A model generated the notes under the pieces. That model did not search any database. It saw nothing but the letters and a program-made list of their open reading frames with translations, and was not told the origin of the DNA. From assembly GCA_965226095.1 (NCBI GenBank), contig OZ245336.1:1482871-1546870 (forward strand): a stretch of 64,000 bases of DNA. Reading direction: 5' to 3'. Numbering within the stretch: the stretch's first letter is position 1; every line of letters begins with the position of its first letter. Origin of the DNA: JANQSP01 sp965226095 (GTDB lineage: Bacteria > Bdellovibrionota > Bdellovibrionia > Bdellovibrionales > UBA1609). A program made the translations under genes and the position numbers. Of the stretch, positions 9,490-18,721 are shown piece after piece.

Positions 9490-10287
9490 CTACATTAAAG
9501 CTGTAATGCCCACACGTATTAAAACACGAAAAAAAATATTACTGTTAAAACTGGAAGGATCGGGAAGAGTATCGGAATAGGCTTCTCCTCGCTGTATTTT
9601 CAGCTGACCATCTATCGGATTAAAAGCTTTATATATTAAAAAATCTGCTCCACCATCCAAAGCTATCCAACGATTAAAATAAAACCTTTGCCCTAAACCA
9701 AAATGAGCGGCCGGCATCATCTCAATTGGAGCAACAGAACCATGTTGCTTCATATTCATAACTCCCAAACCCCAAAAAGAATAAAGAGAAAAGTTAACAG
9801 CTACTTTCTTGCCCAAGCTCATTTTTCCATAGAGAGGAGAAAATTGATAATTCAAAAACATTCCAAAAAAAGGAGCTGGAGCCCGACCAGGATCAAAATG
9901 GGAAAGCACCTTATCAGTGCCCTCTTGAGAAATACCCTCTCTCAAGGCCGATCCGATATTATTTAATACCAGACGATTTGCACCATCTACCAAAAAAGGA
10001 AAAAATACAGTGGAAATACCTATGCCATGAGATTCATTCCAATAAAAAGCCACAGAGCCTTGAACACTATGTTTGAAAAAAAGAGGTTCATCAGCACGTA
10101 AAGCATAAGCTCCTGAAAATACCAAACGATTGGTTAAAGTTACATTCCGACTCAAGACTGCCTGGTATTTTTCAAAATAAGGCAAAGCATACTCTGATGG
10201 CAGTTCTTTTTCAGGAAACTTAATAGTTACTGCATGCACATAAAGCGGCAAACTGATAAAAAATAAAATACACAAATTTAAAAACAT
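9490..10287 (-). CDS. Outer-membrane beta-barrel protein, first gene of the envelope operon
   Basis: 265 aa. The signal peptide (MFLNLCILFFISLPLYVHA) is followed by periodic strand-like segments (VTLTNRLVFSGAYALR; SVQGSVAFYWNESHGIGIS; AVNFSLYSFWGLGVM). It shares the overall design of the next gene: a proline-containing loop plus 'FFGMFLNYQFSPLYGKM' versus 'FFGLSYKWMPIYGKTAFF'. The two are therefore probably paralogues within one heteromeric outer-membrane part. It is the 5'-most gene of the run; 156 bp separate it from pyrG, and the operon promoter should lie there. Assignment as a GltA/B-like protein is inference. Confidence 0.77.
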   Translation of the reverse strand: MFLNLCILFFISLPLYVHAVTIKFPEKELPSEYALPYFEKYQAVLSRNVTLTNRLVFSGAYALRADEPLFFKHSVQGSVAFYWNESHGIGISTVFFPFLVDGANRLVLNNIGSALREGISQEGTDKVLSHFDPGRAPAPFFGMFLNYQFSPLYGKMSLGKKVAVNFSLYSFWGLGVMNMKQHGSVAPIEMMPAAHFGLGQRFYFNRWIALDGGADFLIYKAFNPIDGQLKIQRGEAYSDTLPDPSSFNSNIFFRVLIRVGITALM

Positions 10288-10443
10288 TGCCCTACTCCAT
10301 TAGTATAGTGTTTCTTAAATTTTCGATCACTCACAAATTATTGACAAGTTTTAAACTATTTTTATTATGCATAGCTTTATGTAGTACAAAATCTGTACAA
10401 TAATGTCTTTCAAATAAAAAAGATAAAAAGCGAATAATATGAA

Positions 10444-12123
10444 TTACACTCTTAAGGAAGTTGCCTTATTGTTGTGTAATTGACTGTATTTTTTTTTTAC
10501 AGTTTCTGAGCGATCCTGTAGAGTAGCTGCAATGAAATTGGCGAACAAAGGATGTGACTGTAAGGGTCGGGATTGAAACTCAGGGTGAAATTGCACAGCC
10601 ATAAACCAAGGATGCTCAGAAATTTCCATAATTTCCACCAATTCTGAATCCGGATTCACGCCAGAGCAACGCATTCCATTTTTTTCAAATAAATCCTTAA
10701 ATTTGTTATTAAATTCAAAACGATGGCGATGCCGTTCAAAAATACGATCACAACCATATATTTGTTTCGCTAAACTATCCGGCTGTAAAAGACAAAGATA
10801 AGAGCCTAGGCGCATACTGGCACCTTTATTATCAACTGAAGATTGTCCAGGCATATAATCAATGACTCGATCTTCTTCTTTAAGCTTGGCTTCAAATTCA
10901 GAGCTCCCGGCATTGGCAATATGACAAACATGACGGGCAAATTCCACGGCCGCCAGCTGCATGCCCAAACAAATACCCAAAAAGGGAATATGATTTTCAC
11001 GAACATAACGAACGGCAATGATCTTTCCTTCCACACCCCGCTCACCAAAGCCACCAGGAATAAGAACACCATCCAAGCCTTTCATCTTTTCAACAACATT
11101 TGTTTCAGTGACACTTTCTGAATCAATATAACAAACTTTCACCCCGGTTTTATTAGCTACCCCACCATGCACTAAAGCTTCATGAATCGATTGGTAACTA
11201 TCTTTTAAATTAACATACTTACCAATCAAACCAATAGATACCTGTTGACCTGGATTCTTAATCGTAGACACAACAGATTCCCATACAGACATATTAGAAT
11301 CTCTAACCGGCAAACGCAGTCTCTTTAACAACTTCTGATCAAAACTTTCTCTTTGCAACAGTAAAGGCACTTCGTAAATAGTTTCTACATCCGGTGTAGC
11401 AATCACATTAGCTTCATTGACACTACAAAAAAGAGCTATCTTTTTTTTCAGACTGACAGAAATGGTTCGACTGCTCCGGCAAATTAAAAAGTCCGGCTGA
11501 ATCCCCACCTCTCTTAATGCTTTTACAGAGTGTTGTGTGGGTTTGCTTTTAACTTCTCCGGCAGAAGGCACGTAAGGTACAAGTGTTAAATGCACAAAGA
11601 CTGTATTTTCAAAGCCCAAGTCCACTCGCATTTGTCGAATAGCTTCTATAAAAGGCAATCCCTCAATGTCACCAATTGTGCCTCCAATTTCCACAATCAC
11701 TAAATCGGCATCACCAGCCGCAGTCAGAATGCGAGATTTGATTTCATCTGTAATATGAGGAATAACCTGAACAGTATTTCCTAAATATAAACCTTTTCTC
11801 TCTTTTAAAATGACATTTTCATAGACTTGACCGGTCGTTATGCTATTTTCTTTTTTAAGAGGTGCAGAAGTAAAACGTTCATAATGACCCAAGTCTAAGT
11901 CCGTTTCCGCACCATCAGCCGTTACATAGACTTCTCCATGTTGAAAGGGAGACATTGTACCAGGATCCACATTCAAATAAGGATCACATTTGATAATACC
12001 GATTTTATAATTTTGCGATTCCAGTAAAGAGCCTAGACTGGCCGCCAATAAACCTTTACCTAAAGAGGAAACCACACCACCTGTAATAAAAATAAATTTT
12101 TGATTTTTGTTTTGTGTGCTCAT
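10444..12123 (-). CDS. pyrG: CTP synthase
   Basis: 559 aa, normal length. It makes CTP from UTP, ATP and glutamine in the cytoplasm. The N-terminal synthetase domain opens with GGVVSSLGKGLLAASLG and contains KCDPYLNVDPGTMSPFQHGE. The C-terminal class I glutamine amidotransferase domain has the nucleophile motif GICLGMQ and the His/Glu motif VQFHPEFQSRP. All catalytic motifs are present. The gene is monocistronic here: it lies between the envelope operon start and a 370-bp gap. It has a short C-terminal extension after the amidotransferase domain. Confidence 0.98.
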   Translation of the reverse strand: MSTQNKNQKFIFITGGVVSSLGKGLLAASLGSLLESQNYKIGIIKCDPYLNVDPGTMSPFQHGEVYVTADGAETDLDLGHYERFTSAPLKKENSITTGQVYENVILKERKGLYLGNTVQVIPHITDEIKSRILTAAGDADLVIVEIGGTIGDIEGLPFIEAIRQMRVDLGFENTVFVHLTLVPYVPSAGEVKSKPTQHSVKALREVGIQPDFLICRSSRTISVSLKKKIALFCSVNEANVIATPDVETIYEVPLLLQRESFDQKLLKRLRLPVRDSNMSVWESVVSTIKNPGQQVSIGLIGKYVNLKDSYQSIHEALVHGGVANKTGVKVCYIDSESVTETNVVEKMKGLDGVLIPGGFGERGVEGKIIAVRYVRENHIPFLGICLGMQLAAVEFARHVCHIANAGSSEFEAKLKEEDRVIDYMPGQSSVDNKGASMRLGSYLCLLQPDSLAKQIYGCDRIFERHRHRFEFNNKFKDLFEKNGMRCSGVNPDSELVEIMEISEHPWFMAVQFHPEFQSRPLQSHPLFANFIAATLQDRSETVKKKYSQLHNNKATSLRV

Positions 12124-12493
12124 ATTATTCTTTTATAAACTTAAGATTACCCAAGAGAATTTTTTTATTAACTATCCCTACCTGTCACTTTTTCTGCCGC
12201 TCAATCTAAACTCACATTTTTTTAAATGCAAGTAAAAAGTAGGTTTGTTCATTCTTCGGAATTTAGTTTCTCTCAGTTGTGTTCAAACTACAAAAGTTTT
12301 CTATGCCATTACCTTGTACCTCTTTCTAATTTTATTCAATAATTTTAAATAGTTACAAACATTATACCATTATGAGACAATCAAAGAACATAATCAAGTC
12401 ATTAACTTATTTTTCTTAAAGTTTTCAAACACTTAGTCCGAGAATTAAGTAGTAAAGTGAAAATAACCATTTATACACATTCTCAGGAGAAAA
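12124..12493. other. Intergenic region between divergent pyrG and secreted-protein gene
   Basis: 370 bp of very AT-rich sequence holding the divergent promoters for pyrG (minus) and the 12494 gene (plus). I saw no convincing -35/-10 pair, tRNA or hairpin with a T-run. A clear AGGAG ribosome binding site lies just before the ATG at 12494. Confidence 0.6.
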
Positions 12494-13604
12494 ATGATAA
12501 TGAAAAACCAATTTGAAAAAATCATTCTGGCTAGCCTTTTAATTCTTATGATAAACCACACAATAGCAAGCGACAGCTACTGCGGTAAACCTAAAGACAC
12601 TAATTACGAAGTGAGTATGAGATATGTAGATTATGATGAACTGAAAAGCGATGATTTATCTCCTCCTCCTCCCAGAGAGGGATTCAATCTAAATGAAAAA
12701 GATTCAGAAGATCAAGCTCTGAAATATCAGGATGGAAATACTGATATTATCATCACTATTAACAAAACCTCTACTGGTAATGATTGGTACTCTGGACTTG
12801 AAATAGAAAAAGTAGAAATATTGGACGATACTGGACTCTATACAGCACACTTTTTAGTACAGGATTTAATAAAAAAGGCCAACAAAGACACTAGAGAAAT
12901 CAATACAGAAGACCATAGACCAACAAATCAAAAAAATAAAAAAACAGTTACACAAGCTAAAAGAACTTGTAAATGAAGTAGCTACCCTTGGCAAATCTAG
13001 AATAGATGCAGAAGACATTGAAGATAGCATAGGAGATGAAATGGGAGAAGGAGATGGTGTCTTAGATGTATTGGATGAGAACCCCATAAATGTTGATGAA
13101 TTGTCGACACACTGGGCAACACTTATGAATAACGTTAGCCTCGCAAAAGATATACGTATTCAAGCTTATAAGAAAATGGAGAGGATTATTACTATTGATG
13201 AAGATTCTAAGATAGATGATACAGATGATGATGAAGATTCTAGATATTATTGGGATACTGTAGGAGTACCCTCAGCATGGAGAAAAATATCTCATGAAAA
13301 TTTAATACCAATAACTTTAACCAAGGCTCAAGAAGATGCGTCAATACCAGGACAAACCAAGGCTCAATCAATATCAGAACATTATGGGGATATATTAAAA
13401 AAAGCATACGGCACAACAACGTATTATGCCAGCCAATATACAAAGGGTCACCCTTTAGATGTATTACTTGTTCCCAGTCACTGTACCACTGTTAATTCCC
13501 GCACTATGGGTCAACCTAGAAGTTGGTGGGGCCGCGGGAAACATTTCTTCAGAGGTGGCAAGAAGACAAAAAAATCTACGACAGGTAGTGGTGGGGTACA
13601 GTAA
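12494..13604 (+). pseudogene. Secreted coiled-coil protein gene with a +1 frameshift
   Basis: The first reading frame (to TGA at 12976) encodes a signal peptide (FEKIILASLLILMINHTIAS) and a domain ending LDDTGLYTAHFLVQDLIKKA. From 12873 onward the frame one base later is open through 13604. It continues a convincing coiled coil (TIDQQIKKIKKQLHKLKELV), then an acidic segment and a Cys-containing C-terminus. The same order (DDTGF...LIQQAGKDKEK, then Lys/Ile coiled coil) occurs uninterrupted in the adjacent paralogue at 13671. The shift must lie between 12873, after three stops in the second frame (12855, 12867, 12870), and 12976. A run of six A (12871-12876) is a likely site. It could be a mutation, a sequencing error or, less likely, programmed +1 shifting. 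Confidence 0.75.
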
Positions 13605-13670
13605 AAAATAATTCTTTTGATAGCTTTAGATTCTTATGTTAAATCATACATACAATTGGAAACACAAACC

Positions 13671-14474
13671 ATGAATCACAGAAAAAATAACACACCATAT
13701 TTTATTTTCTTTATAGGTTTTCTAGCTAGTGGACTGCTTCATCTACCAGCTCAGGCACAAGAAAAATGCAACACCTTTAAAACCACAAATTATAATTTTC
13801 AATTATCTCCTGATAAGTCAGATGGTATTATTTCTTTCCATAGATTGAAGATCGATCGCCGCTCCTCACCACCTGCTCAAAAAAATGATCATTTGGAATT
13901 AAAAGATGACACCGGTTTCCTATCCACCTATGCACTCACTGTCCATCTGATTCAACAAGCCGGCAAAGATAAAGAAAAAATAAAAAAAGCAAAACATCTG
14001 AAGTTAATTAAACGAATCTTTAAAAATGTCAAAAAGGTGAGAAAAAAAATTAAAGAATTAGAAACAGCTATTCCCAAAGAAGAGAGGCTTGCTTCACATC
14101 AAGATGACATCAACACACTTCTTCAACCCATAAATAACATCTTAAAAACATTAAAATCCAAAAATATCAGTATTGAAGCATTAGACAAAGCTTTTGAGGC
14201 TATGATAGCTTTCCCTGCTGATGCAGAAAAAACAAACATTGGAATTGGCATCTACGCATCTGTCAGAAAAAATAAGGATGCTCAATGGAGTCGAAAGCAA
14301 TCCATTTCGGATCTGAAAGTTCTTCCTCCACTATTTGTCTCCGGTAAAAGAAAAACAAAATTTTTATGTAATAGAAGTGCAGAAAAAATTAATGTCAATA
14401 TTAAGTTAAATAGTGACACCAAAACTATTCCTAGCAAATCAAAAGAGGTACAAAGTGAAAAAAGTAAAAAATAA
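13671..14474 (+). CDS. Secreted coiled-coil protein, paralogue of the 12494 gene
   Basis: 267 aa from ATG 13671, chosen because it gives a signal peptide (YFIFFIGFLASGLLHLPAQAQ). The upstream TTG at 13617 would add 18 non-signal residues. The mature protein has a short beta-like N-terminus with one Cys, the family motif LKDDTGFLSTYALTVHLIQQ, a Lys-rich coiled coil (about residues 105-140) and a C-terminal region with another Cys. It aligns in order with the frameshifted gene just upstream, so this is a tandem duplicate. The function is unknown; export and coiled coils suggest a periplasmic structural role. Confidence 0.7.
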   Translation: MNHRKNNTPYFIFFIGFLASGLLHLPAQAQEKCNTFKTTNYNFQLSPDKSDGIISFHRLKIDRRSSPPAQKNDHLELKDDTGFLSTYALTVHLIQQAGKDKEKIKKAKHLKLIKRIFKNVKKVRKKIKELETAIPKEERLASHQDDINTLLQPINNILKTLKSKNISIEALDKAFEAMIAFPADAEKTNIGIGIYASVRKNKDAQWSRKQSISDLKVLPPLFVSGKRKTKFLCNRSAEKINVNIKLNSDTKTIPSKSKEVQSEKSKK

Positions 14475-14772
14475 TACTTATATAGTCTACCTTACTTTTT
14501 TTGTTACTATTGGAATAACTTGTTTTTCTTATTTTTCCACCGCTGGTGTTTGCCTGAGGATGGACGCTAAAGTCACAGGCTATGATAAGAAGCATTTTAC
14601 ACTAACGACTGCTTTGAATAATTCTCCCAAAAAAACAAAAGAAGATAAACCGGCACCAAAAATAAAGATCATTCGATCTACTCTGTCTAAAAATCTGGAT
14701 AAATTTTTAAAAATGAATGTCGGCAACCAAGTGCATGAATGTTTTGAAGCAAATAGTATTAAAAAACGCTAA
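14455..14772 (+). CDS. Small secreted protein, coupled to the coiled-coil gene
   Basis: 105 aa from GTG 14455. GAGGT stands just before this GTG, and the start overlaps the end of the previous gene by 20 bp. The N-terminus (VKKVKNNTYIVYLTFFVTIG) is a signal peptide continuing to about FSTAG. The mature part has two Cys residues (VCLRMD and VHECFEA) that could form a disulfide, with a Lys-rich middle. I do not recognise the family. The coupling suggests it works with the two upstream secreted proteins. It ends 9 bp from the convergent protease gene. Confidence 0.65.
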   Translation: MKKVKNNTYIVYLTFFVTIGITCFSYFSTAGVCLRMDAKVTGYDKKHFTLTTALNNSPKKTKEDKPAPKIKIIRSTLSKNLDKFLKMNVGNQVHECFEANSIKKR

Positions 14773-14781
14773 AGATACTTT

Positions 14782-15636
14782 TTAACCTTCTTCTGAATAA
14801 TCATTTAATAAAGCTCGATTATGCCAATAAAGAGCTTTTTCATCGTCTTTTTCTGTTTCCACTCCAAAATAGTACTTCATACTTAAAAGATACTGAGCTA
14901 TGACATTCTCTTGGGTAGCCTCTGTCTGCAAATCTTGCATAGCTTGTCTCACACAAAAGCTATCATCACCATTGCAAGGCTCAAAATGATTGATTTTATC
15001 TTCATCCACTAAAGCAATATGAACACCCGCCGTGGAAACATTACTCACTATCCCTACCAGCTGACCATCTATTAGCATCGGCCCTCCACTCATTCCTCGT
15101 AAATTATAATTATTAGGGTGGTCTACTACCATATAATGATCCAGATTATATTGATTAGAATCTATAATAGATACAGGCAAAGAAGTAAAACGAGATTTCA
15201 TACTTTTAGGAAAACCCTTAAGAAACCCTTCATCACCTATTGAAGATGTGTTTTCCTCTTCTCTCTTCATCAATGGGTAAAAGTCTTCAGAAGTATAATC
15301 TGCAACCTCTAAAATAGCTACATCATCTATCGCAGAAGTAGTAATCACTCTGTTAAATTGTACTTTTGTATGAGGCTGTTTAGGATGACGAAAAAATAAA
15401 ACATCTTTGATGGAATCTTTTGTTTGAAGAATCGGCGAAATAACATGATAAGCTGTTAACACTTGATTGGAAGAAATAAAAACCCCAGTGCCTAAACCAC
15501 ATGTATTGTAAAAATCTCTTTTTACACAGAACTGTACAACAGCAGGATCTTGTGGAACTTCTTCTGTATTTTGAGCTACAGCCAAAGGAACTGAAAGACA
15601 TAAACTGAAATATAATAAAAACACTAACTTAGCCAT
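14782..15636 (-). CDS. Secreted trypsin-like serine protease with Sel1-like tail
   Basis: 284 aa. Signal peptide to about residue 21 (LCLSVPLAVAQ). The chymotrypsin fold shows a complete triad: His64 (LTAYHVI), Asp105 (DDVAIL) and Ser183 (RGMSGGPM). Cys37 and Cys46 and a later pair (PCNGDDSFC) may form disulfides. After about residue 235 a helical tail (AQYLLSMKYYFGVETEKDDE) looks like one Sel1/TPR-type repeat. There is no PDZ domain, so it is not a standard DegP. It is convergent with the secreted-protein genes and might process exported proteins, but the substrate is unknown. Confidence 0.87.
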   Translation of the reverse strand: MAKLVFLLYFSLCLSVPLAVAQNTEEVPQDPAVVQFCVKRDFYNTCGLGTGVFISSNQVLTAYHVISPILQTKDSIKDVLFFRHPKQPHTKVQFNRVITTSAIDDVAILEVADYTSEDFYPLMKREEENTSSIGDEGFLKGFPKSMKSRFTSLPVSIIDSNQYNLDHYMVVDHPNNYNLRGMSGGPMLIDGQLVGIVSNVSTAGVHIALVDEDKINHFEPCNGDDSFCVRQAMQDLQTEATQENVIAQYLLSMKYYFGVETEKDDEKALYWHNRALLNDYSEEG

Positions 15637-15817
15637 GCTACTTATATATAATATAATCCAATAAAAAAACAGAAAAATTTATATTTTTACTGTTTTAAAC
15701 AAATATTTCCCTATATAATTTTAAAATTTACTGAATTTATGTATTTATATTATACACCTGAATAAGTATTATACACTTCAGTTAATCATTCAGCGAAATA
15801 AGAAAAACTACTAAAAA

Positions 15818-16933
15818 CTAGAATGGATGACCAAAAGCCACTACAAAATTTGTTTGATCTTCACCTACACCAAATTCTATACGAATTTTTTTATTGTAGT
15901 CCGGCGGCAAGCCTAAACGAACACCACCTCCATAAGAATACCTGGCTTTCAAAAGATCAAATTTTTTCTGTTCTTCATTATTCATATTGAAAAAATTATT
16001 AACAAATGATTTTTTCATCGCCGCAGCTCCCGCATCAAAAAATACTACAAAGCTCAAAAAGGAAAAAGGAGTATAGCGAAGTTCCAACTGTGATAAATAA
16101 TACTGTTCACCATGAAAGCGATTCAAACGAAACCCTCTCAATGTATCCGGACCTCCCAATTGAAAACGAAACAAATAACTGGAAGATCTTACAAAAGTCG
16201 TACCTCCCTTAAACCTTACAGCCATGACAAGGTTATCTTTTGCAAAAGGAAAAAATAAACGCATATCCCCTTCCAAAAAGACTGGAGTGGGCCACTTGGT
16301 TCGGGCCCAGGTTCTGATTTCATAATACTCCCCTTTATGAGGATTAAAATAATTGTCTCTGGAATCAAAACGAAGAAGAACACCTCCTCCAAAAGTCCAT
16401 TCATCAGAAAAAACCTTCTGTTCATCTTTTTCCTTTCTATAGAGAAATTGAACGAATAAACCTGTAAACGTAGATGGACCGAGTGTAAATACATATTCCA
16501 ACTGAGAGGACCATTTATTAGAGGGAATAATTTGTTGATCCTCCGGTGTGGTATAACTACCTTGTCCATAATAAAAATCATGAAACCCGTCATACTCTGC
16601 AAAAAAATCCAGTTGAGAACCATTCTCCAGCCATCTTTGATAAGAATAGCTGGTGGAAAAAAAGAGATCTTTACTGAGTCTAACATCCAAAGCTGTGTAA
16701 TAACCTATATCCCCGGTGGGGTAGACAAAAAGACGGAGACTGCCAACATGGCTAAAAGTAGCATTTCTGTAATAAGCGGGGATCACTCCAAGCTTTTGCT
16801 TTTTTTTATCTTTAGAGAAAAACCATGAAGGGCTTTCCTCTGTTTCTTCTGCAGCTATAGAGAAAGAACCCACTAAAGCAACAAAGAAGCAAAAAAATAA
16901 TCTGATACCCAATAAATACAAGCGCACAAACAA
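15818..16933 (-). CDS. Omp85-superfamily (BamA/TamA/surface antigen) barrel without POTRA domains
   Basis: 371 aa. The signal peptide ends near SIAAEE. The protein is essentially only the 16-strand barrel domain: alternating strands throughout, the loop-6 signature GGPDTLRGFRLNRFHG at about residues 265-280, and a terminal Phe (GHPF) as in barrel proteins inserted by BAM. BamA and TamA carry POTRA repeats, but here only about 40 residues precede the barrel. It is therefore a short patatin-type or surface-antigen relative rather than the essential BamA. It stands alone between two intergenic regions. Confidence 0.85.
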   Translation of the reverse strand: MFVRLYLLGIRLFFCFFVALVGSFSIAAEETEESPSWFFSKDKKKQKLGVIPAYYRNATFSHVGSLRLFVYPTGDIGYYTALDVRLSKDLFFSTSYSYQRWLENGSQLDFFAEYDGFHDFYYGQGSYTTPEDQQIIPSNKWSSQLEYVFTLGPSTFTGLFVQFLYRKEKDEQKVFSDEWTFGGGVLLRFDSRDNYFNPHKGEYYEIRTWARTKWPTPVFLEGDMRLFFPFAKDNLVMAVRFKGGTTFVRSSSYLFRFQLGGPDTLRGFRLNRFHGEQYYLSQLELRYTPFSFLSFVVFFDAGAAAMKKSFVNNFFNMNNEEQKKFDLLKARYSYGGGVRLGLPPDYNKKIRIEFGVGEDQTNFVVAFGHPF

Positions 16934-17255
16934 CTCCTAAAAAGTTTCCTTCTACCTTTTATAAAATAACTTTCAGCAAAGATATGTTTTTATAAGCTCT
17001 TGTCAATTCAAAACAGGGGTTTTGAACGATTTATAAATAACAAATTGCTCCATCTCTCGATTAAAAAACTTGCTTTATCAAAACATATTCTCATAAAACA
17101 CATGTGAGCAATGGAAGTTAAAAAAAGACGAATTTCGTACTTTTCTGACAAAAAATACGAAACTCGAACAAAAAACAGGATTTAAATCTCTTTAGAGCTA
17201 TGTCATGTATTTGCAGGATGCTTCTCCAGAACATAAAATAGGAAAGGAGAAAACA
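16934..17255. other. Intergenic region upstream of the FHA sigma-54 activator
   Basis: 322 bp, AT-rich, between the Omp85 gene (minus) and the activator gene (plus). It contains two copies of an 11-bp motif listed separately (17129-17166) and AGGAG before the activator start. A sequence resembling -24/-12 at 17201-17214 has wrong spacing and was not accepted. I saw no small gene. Confidence 0.6.
17129..17166 (+). promoter_or_regulatory. Candidate activator binding sites (two TACGARAYTCG motifs)
   Basis: TACGAAATTCG lies in reverse orientation at 17129-17139 and TACGAAACTCG forward at 17156-17166, centres 27 bp apart, 90-125 bp upstream of the activator start. Related motifs recur upstream of the sigma-54 promoter at 18722. 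They are proposed as binding sites of the activator encoded next door (autoregulation). No binding evidence can be seen in sequence alone. Confidence 0.4.
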
Positions 17256-18557
17256 ATGTTAACAAAAAAAATTAATACAAATACACAGCCTCGACATTTA
17301 CATGGCTTTTTACGCTGGTCAGAAGATTCCCGTACAGAACAAAGAGAAATTACCTCCCTTATCAGCGTGGGTAGAGATCCAAACAATATGCTACAACTGG
17401 AGGATGACAGCGCTTCCCGTCGACATTGCCGTATTCAAAAACAAGAAAATGAAGGATTTATTTTACAGGACATGAATAGTAAAAACGGCACATTCTTAAA
17501 TGGCAGTCGAGTCTTCAAAGCTTTATTAAAAAATAATGATCATATTCAAATAGGAAATAAAGAATTTATTTTTTCATTTGAACGCTTTGACCAAAATGAA
17601 AATATCCATATAAAAAGCAAAAACACTTATTGGAGCCAACAACTCAGTACTTTGCCCAATATAGCGACGAATAATATGCCAGTACTTATTACAGGTCCCT
17701 CAGGTACCGGTAAGGAAATATTGGCTAAACTGATTCACCGTTATTCCCATAGAAGCAAAGGCCCCATGATTTCCATCAACTGTAGTGCTGTATCAGAGTC
17801 ACTCATAGAAAGTGAATTCTTCGGTCACTTAAAAGGTAGTTATACCGGCGCGCTCACTCATCGAAGCGGGGCTTTTATGGCCGCTAAAGGAGGATCCCTC
17901 TTTTTGGATGAAATTGGGGACCTGTCCTTACATCTACAACCCAAACTACTCAGAGCTTTGGAATACCAGGAAATCAAACCTGTTGGCGCTGATCGTATGC
18001 AAAAAACAGATGTTCGAATCATCGCCGCCACTCACCAAAATTTACAGGAAAAAGTTGCTAAAAAAACTTTCCGTGCCGACTTATATTTTCGACTCAATGT
18101 CTTAAACCTCTCACTCCCTCACCTGAAAGACAGAATGGAAGACTTTGATAATCTACTTGCCTTTTTCTGTACCATGTACAACACTTCCTTTTCTCCATCC
18201 AGTATTCGTCAAATGAAGGAACACTCATGGCCAGGTAATATCAGAGAATTAAAAAACACCGTTGCCAGAGCTAAAGCTCTTTTCTCAAATAAAATGATCG
18301 ATAATAAAATGTTGCCACAGTTAATTTCGACCCCTATTTCACCTGCTGAAGCCTATATGAGTTCAGAAGAACTATCAGAAAAATTTTCTGAATCACCATC
18401 TATTATAAAAAAAATAGAAAAAAACATGATCATAGAAAACTTGAAGAAACATAAAGGCAGACAAAGCAAAGTAGCGGAAGAATTGAATATTCCCAAAAGC
18501 ACTTTAGCCGGTCGAATGAAAAAGTATGGTATTAATCCTAACCACTATAAGAAGTGA
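17256..18557 (+). CDS. FHA-domain sigma-54-dependent transcriptional activator
   Basis: 433 aa from ATG 17256, which has GGAG at correct spacing; an ATG at 17205 in the same frame lacks one. Domains: FHA at about 25-105 (VGRDPNNM, SASRRHCRIQ, NSKNGTFLNG: all key phosphopeptide-binding residues present), AAA+ at about 120-350 (Walker A GPSGTGKE, Walker B GGSLFLDEIGDL, arginine region), and a Fis-type helix-turn-helix at the end (QSKVAEELNIPKSTLAGRMK). The sigma-54 contact loop is GSYTGA instead of the classic GAFTGA. FHA in place of a receiver suggests activation through Ser/Thr phosphorylation. Similar FHA activators occur in Myxococcus. The gene lies next to a strong -24/-12 promoter. Confidence 0.92.
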   Translation: MLTKKINTNTQPRHLHGFLRWSEDSRTEQREITSLISVGRDPNNMLQLEDDSASRRHCRIQKQENEGFILQDMNSKNGTFLNGSRVFKALLKNNDHIQIGNKEFIFSFERFDQNENIHIKSKNTYWSQQLSTLPNIATNNMPVLITGPSGTGKEILAKLIHRYSHRSKGPMISINCSAVSESLIESEFFGHLKGSYTGALTHRSGAFMAAKGGSLFLDEIGDLSLHLQPKLLRALEYQEIKPVGADRMQKTDVRIIAATHQNLQEKVAKKTFRADLYFRLNVLNLSLPHLKDRMEDFDNLLAFFCTMYNTSFSPSSIRQMKEHSWPGNIRELKNTVARAKALFSNKMIDNKMLPQLISTPISPAEAYMSSEELSEKFSESPSIIKKIEKNMIIENLKKHKGRQSKVAEELNIPKSTLAGRMKKYGINPNHYKK

Positions 18558-18646
18558 TTACAGCTGAATATAAATCACTACTTCTCTATTTTAAAATTTA
18601 TTTGAAGTGAGATTTATACTTCATAGCTATATCATTTTGTAAAAAC

Positions 18647-18677
18647 AACGAAATTTAAATCTTTTGTACGAGATTCG
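18647..18677 (+). promoter_or_regulatory. Candidate upstream activator sites for the sigma-54 promoter
   Basis: TACGAGATTCG at 18667-18677 is a full match to the TACGARAYTCG motif found twice upstream of the neighbouring activator gene. A weaker copy (AACGAAATTTA) lies at 18647-18657, centres 20 bp apart. They sit about 45-75 bp upstream of the -24 element, a usual distance for enhancer-binding proteins. Confidence 0.4.
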
Positions 18678-18721
18678 TTTTTATTATTTTCAACCACTAT
18701 ATTTTTTTCAGTTTTTCAGTC

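Noticed and set aside
12381..12493. Riboswitch or attenuator upstream of the 12494 gene
   Set aside because: No conserved riboswitch core or alternative hairpins could be recognised.
17201..17214. -24/-12 promoter upstream of the FHA activator
   Set aside because: The sequence TGTCATGTATTTGC has a nine-base instead of ten-base gap and mismatches at the -24 GG.
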